NCBI GenBank assembly: GCA_035541895.1 | Contig: DATKMK010000001.1 | Span: 1-64,000, forward strand | DNA: 64,000 bases | Origin: DATKMK01 sp035541895 | GTDB lineage: Bacteria; Desulfobacterota; Binatia; HRBIN30; JACQVA1 | Direction of reading: 5' to 3' | Part shown: piece by piece, positions 62,086-64,000 of the stretch | Position numbering within the stretch: position 1 is the first letter of the stretch | Layout: each line of letters begins with the position of its first letter | Made by a program: the position numbers and the translations under genes | Notes under the pieces: model-generated | Databases searched by the model: none | Told to the model about the DNA's origin: nothing | Seen by the model: only the letters and a program-made list of their open reading frames with translations

Positions 62086-63204
62086 ATGATCATCGTGATG
62101 AAAGACGACGTTCTGCCCGAGTCGCCGGAAGTGCAGCGGGTAATCCAAATGGCCGAGCGCTACCCGGACGTGCACGCGGAAGTGCGCAAAATTCAGGGCG
62201 CGCTGCGGGTGTTGACGGAGATTTATTTGCTCGGATCGACGAGCACAATTCCGGTGGAGCCGTTCGAGGAGTTTCCGGCGGTCGAGAAGGTGATCCGCAT
62301 CCGCGAGCGCTACCGCTCGATCGGGCGACATCACGGCCAGGCCGAGGCCATCGGGTTCGAATACAACGGCGTCAAGTTCGGCCAAGACACGTTTCATCTC
62401 TTTCCGGGTTTGTGTGCAGTCGACACGCGCGACAACACCGAGGCGATGTTTCGCGCGCTGAAGGAGTGCGGGATCTCGACGACCCGCGCCGGCGCCTACA
62501 AACCGCGCACCAGTCCGTACGATTTCCAGGGCCACGGCAAGACCTGTCTTCCGTACGTCTTCGAGCTGGCGGGCACGTACGGAATCCGAGTCATCGCGAT
62601 GGAGATCACGCACGAATCGCACGTCGGCGAAATTCGCGACGCGCTCCGCGCTGCCGGTAACCCGACCGGCGTGATGCTGCAGATCGGCACCCGCAACGCG
62701 CAGAACTTCGAGCTGCTCAAGGTCGTGGGCCAGCAACAAGAGTTCCCGGTGCTGTTCAAGCGCGGCATGGGCATCACGCTCGACGAGTCGCTCAACGCTT
62801 GCGAGTACATCGCTACCAGCGGTAATCATCGCATCATCTTCGCGCTGCGCGGGATGAAGACCAACCTCGGCGATCCGCACCGCAACTTCGTCGACTTCGC
62901 GCATGTTCCGGTCGTGCGCCGGCTCACGCGCCTGCCGGTGTGCATCGATCCTTCGCACTCCGTCGGCAAAAAGGAGGCGGCGCCCGACGGGTTGCTCGAC
63001 ATCCACCACGTCACGGCGCAGGGCATCATCGCCGGCGCCAATATGGTCCTGGTCGACTTCCATCCGCGCCCGGAGCAGGCGCTGTGCGACGGCCCGCAAG
63101 CCCTGCTGCTCAACGAGTTGGCGCACTTTGTCCGCGACGCTGGATTGGTCCGGCGGACGTATCTCGAACGTTGCAGGTTGCGCGAACAGATGCGGACGAC
63201 GTAA
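62086..63204 (+). CDS. aroF: 3-deoxy-7-phosphoheptulonate (DAHP) synthase, type I-beta / KDO8P-like
   Basis: A 372-residue DAHP/KDO8P synthase-superfamily protein. Conserved stretches: TTRAGAYKPRTSPYDFQGHG, MLQIGTRNAQNFELLKVVG, VLFKRGMGITLDESLNACE, ICIDPSHSVGKK-type CIDPSHSVG and GANMVLVDFHPRPEQAL. The N-terminal ~85 residues (MIIVMKDDVLPESPEVQRVI) would be the small regulatory-like domain of the I-beta type. It would condense PEP and erythrose 4-phosphate at the head of the shikimate pathway. No other aromatic biosynthesis gene is adjacent. Confidence 0.85.
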   Translation: MIIVMKDDVLPESPEVQRVIQMAERYPDVHAEVRKIQGALRVLTEIYLLGSTSTIPVEPFEEFPAVEKVIRIRERYRSIGRHHGQAEAIGFEYNGVKFGQDTFHLFPGLCAVDTRDNTEAMFRALKECGISTTRAGAYKPRTSPYDFQGHGKTCLPYVFELAGTYGIRVIAMEITHESHVGEIRDALRAAGNPTGVMLQIGTRNAQNFELLKVVGQQQEFPVLFKRGMGITLDESLNACEYIATSGNHRIIFALRGMKTNLGDPHRNFVDFAHVPVVRRLTRLPVCIDPSHSVGKKEAAPDGLLDIHHVTAQGIIAGANMVLVDFHPRPEQALCDGPQALLLNELAHFVRDAGLVRRTYLERCRLREQMRTT

Positions 63205-63237
63205 AGGGTCGACAACGAACATCGGCGGGGGGGCGCC

Positions 63238-64000
63238 ATGCGACGGGTATTGATTGCGATCGCGATCGTAGTGGTGGCGATTGGAGGCTGGTTCACGTGG
63301 CTACTCAACGCCGCGGGCCAGTTCAAGACGCTGACGCCCCACTTCAACGGAACCTGCACCGCCGTCAACGGCGTGATTGGCGCCGAGGATCTCACCATCC
63401 ATCCACGCACCGGAGTGGCGTACATTTCGTCGAGCGATCGGCTCGCGACGCAAGCGGGGCAGCCGGCGCACGGGGCGATCTACGCTTACGATCTCAACGC
63501 GCCGACTCCGAAACCAGTCAATGTCACGCCCGACGCCGATCCGGATTTCCGCCCGCACGGTATCAGTCTGTACGTCGCGCCGGACGGAGCGAGCACGCTG
63601 TTCGTAATCAATCACACGGGCGGCCGGCACACGATCGAGATCTACGACGTGGGCGAGGGACGCCTGACCCATCGCACGACGCTCGCCGATCCGTTGCTCG
63701 TGTCGCCGAACGATTTGCTGGCGGTGACGCCGACGCAAGTGTACGTGACCAACGACCATCGCTATCGATCGGGTGTAATGCGGACGATCGAGGACTATGG
63801 CCGCCGGCCGTGGGCGAACGTGGTCATGTGGGACGGCACCAGCTTCCGCGAGGTCGCCGCCGGGATCTCTCTGGCGAACGGCATCAATGTCAGCCCGGAT
63901 CAGCAAACGGTGTACGTCGCCTCGACGATCGGGAAGCTGGTCCAGGTGTACGATCGCGACGCGCGGTCCGGCTCATTGCGCCGGCGCGGAGAGATTCCGA
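63238..64000 (+). CDS. Paraoxonase/arylesterase (PON) family protein, cut by the window end
   Basis: An open frame from ATG 63238 (GGGGGG upstream) runs off the right edge, giving 254 residues so far. An N-terminal hydrophobic helix (VLIAIAIVVVAIGGWFTWLL) is a signal or anchor. The beta-propeller part shows PON-like ligand segments: Glu in GAEDLTIHPRTGVAYISS, HG in FRPHGISLYV, SPNDLLAV with the calcium Asn, VTNDHRY, and ANGINVSPD. PON enzymes hydrolyse lactones and aryl esters with calcium. Predicted envelope location; the C-terminus is not in view. Confidence 0.8.
   Translation, partial: MRRVLIAIAIVVVAIGGWFTWLLNAAGQFKTLTPHFNGTCTAVNGVIGAEDLTIHPRTGVAYISSSDRLATQAGQPAHGAIYAYDLNAPTPKPVNVTPDADPDFRPHGISLYVAPDGASTLFVINHTGGRHTIEIYDVGEGRLTHRTTLADPLLVSPNDLLAVTPTQVYVTNDHRYRSGVMRTIEDYGRRPWANVVMWDGTSFREVAAGISLANGINVSPDQQTVYVASTIGKLVQVYDRDARSGSLRRRGEIP

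Overview
The window is GC-rich bacterial chromosome, densely packed, with strong GGAGG-type ribosome binding sites and many GTGA/ATGA gene overlaps. No rRNA, intact tRNA, transposase, phage gene or CRISPR array was seen. The content is lipid and acyl-CoA chemistry (CoA-ligases, thiolases with HMG-CoA-synthase-like/OB-fold partners, CoA-transferase, acyl-CoA dehydrogenase, P450, GMC oxidoreductase, F420-type oxidoreductase), a membrane-bound [NiFe] hydrogenase, and a secreted protein with a dockerin-like tail. This resembles uncultured soil lineages of the old Deltaproteobacteria sphere (Binatota- or Myxococcota-like). That placement is inference from gene content only; no phylogenetic marker was tested.

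Layout. 1-880: a mosaic scar with GGGGGCAAC direct repeats, a tRNA/tmRNA-3'-end-like string, a duplicated hairpin element and the C-terminal half of a class III nucleotidyl cyclase. 880-5474: small secreted proteins, a COG4705-type membrane protein, a PPOX-fold protein, a GFA/CENP-V zinc protein and a double hemerythrin. 5677-9310: an ABC exporter pair, probably heterodimeric. 9426-13334: an LPMO-like protein with dockerin-like tail, a nucleosidase-like lipoprotein, YebC and a GT1 glycosyltransferase. 13446-16618: a CoA-transferase and an acyl-CoA ligase. 16635-19600 (minus): a proton-pumping transhydrogenase in two genes, one an AB+B fusion. 19864-24684 (minus): 2OG-oxygenase-like protein, SCP2-type thiolase, HMGCS-like/OB-fold fusion and questin-oxidase-like protein.

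24840-35473 (plus): an EEP-family hydrolase, then a run combining an alkylsulfatase-fold hydrolase, a CYP125-like P450, Gfo/Idh and SDR oxidoreductases, a ketosteroid-isomerase-like protein, a sulfotransferase, a membrane-anchored GMC small subunit with its GMC oxidoreductase, and a CrtC/AttH-like lipocalin protein. It reads as oxidation and possibly sulfo-conjugation of a sterol- or terpenoid-like molecule.

35521-46839 (plus): a complete hydrogenase locus hypF-C-D-E-A-B followed by hybO-A-B-C and the hybD-type protease, the E. coli Hyd-2 subunit order. The small subunit has the ordinary four-Cys proximal cluster, so it is predicted to be an O2-sensitive, quinone-linked, periplasm-facing uptake enzyme. 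47047-53955: a small unknown protein, two divergent OmpA-like paralogues, MsrA, MscL, a PhnD-like binding protein, a TatT-like lipoprotein and YihY.

54062-61750 (plus): a seven-gene operon (acyl-CoA dehydrogenase, nitroreductase, thiolase, acyl-CoA ligase, PlsC-like acyltransferase, alpha/beta hydrolase, LLM oxidoreductase) behind a TetR-operator-like inverted repeat. 62086-64000: a DAHP synthase and a paraoxonase-family protein cut by the window end.
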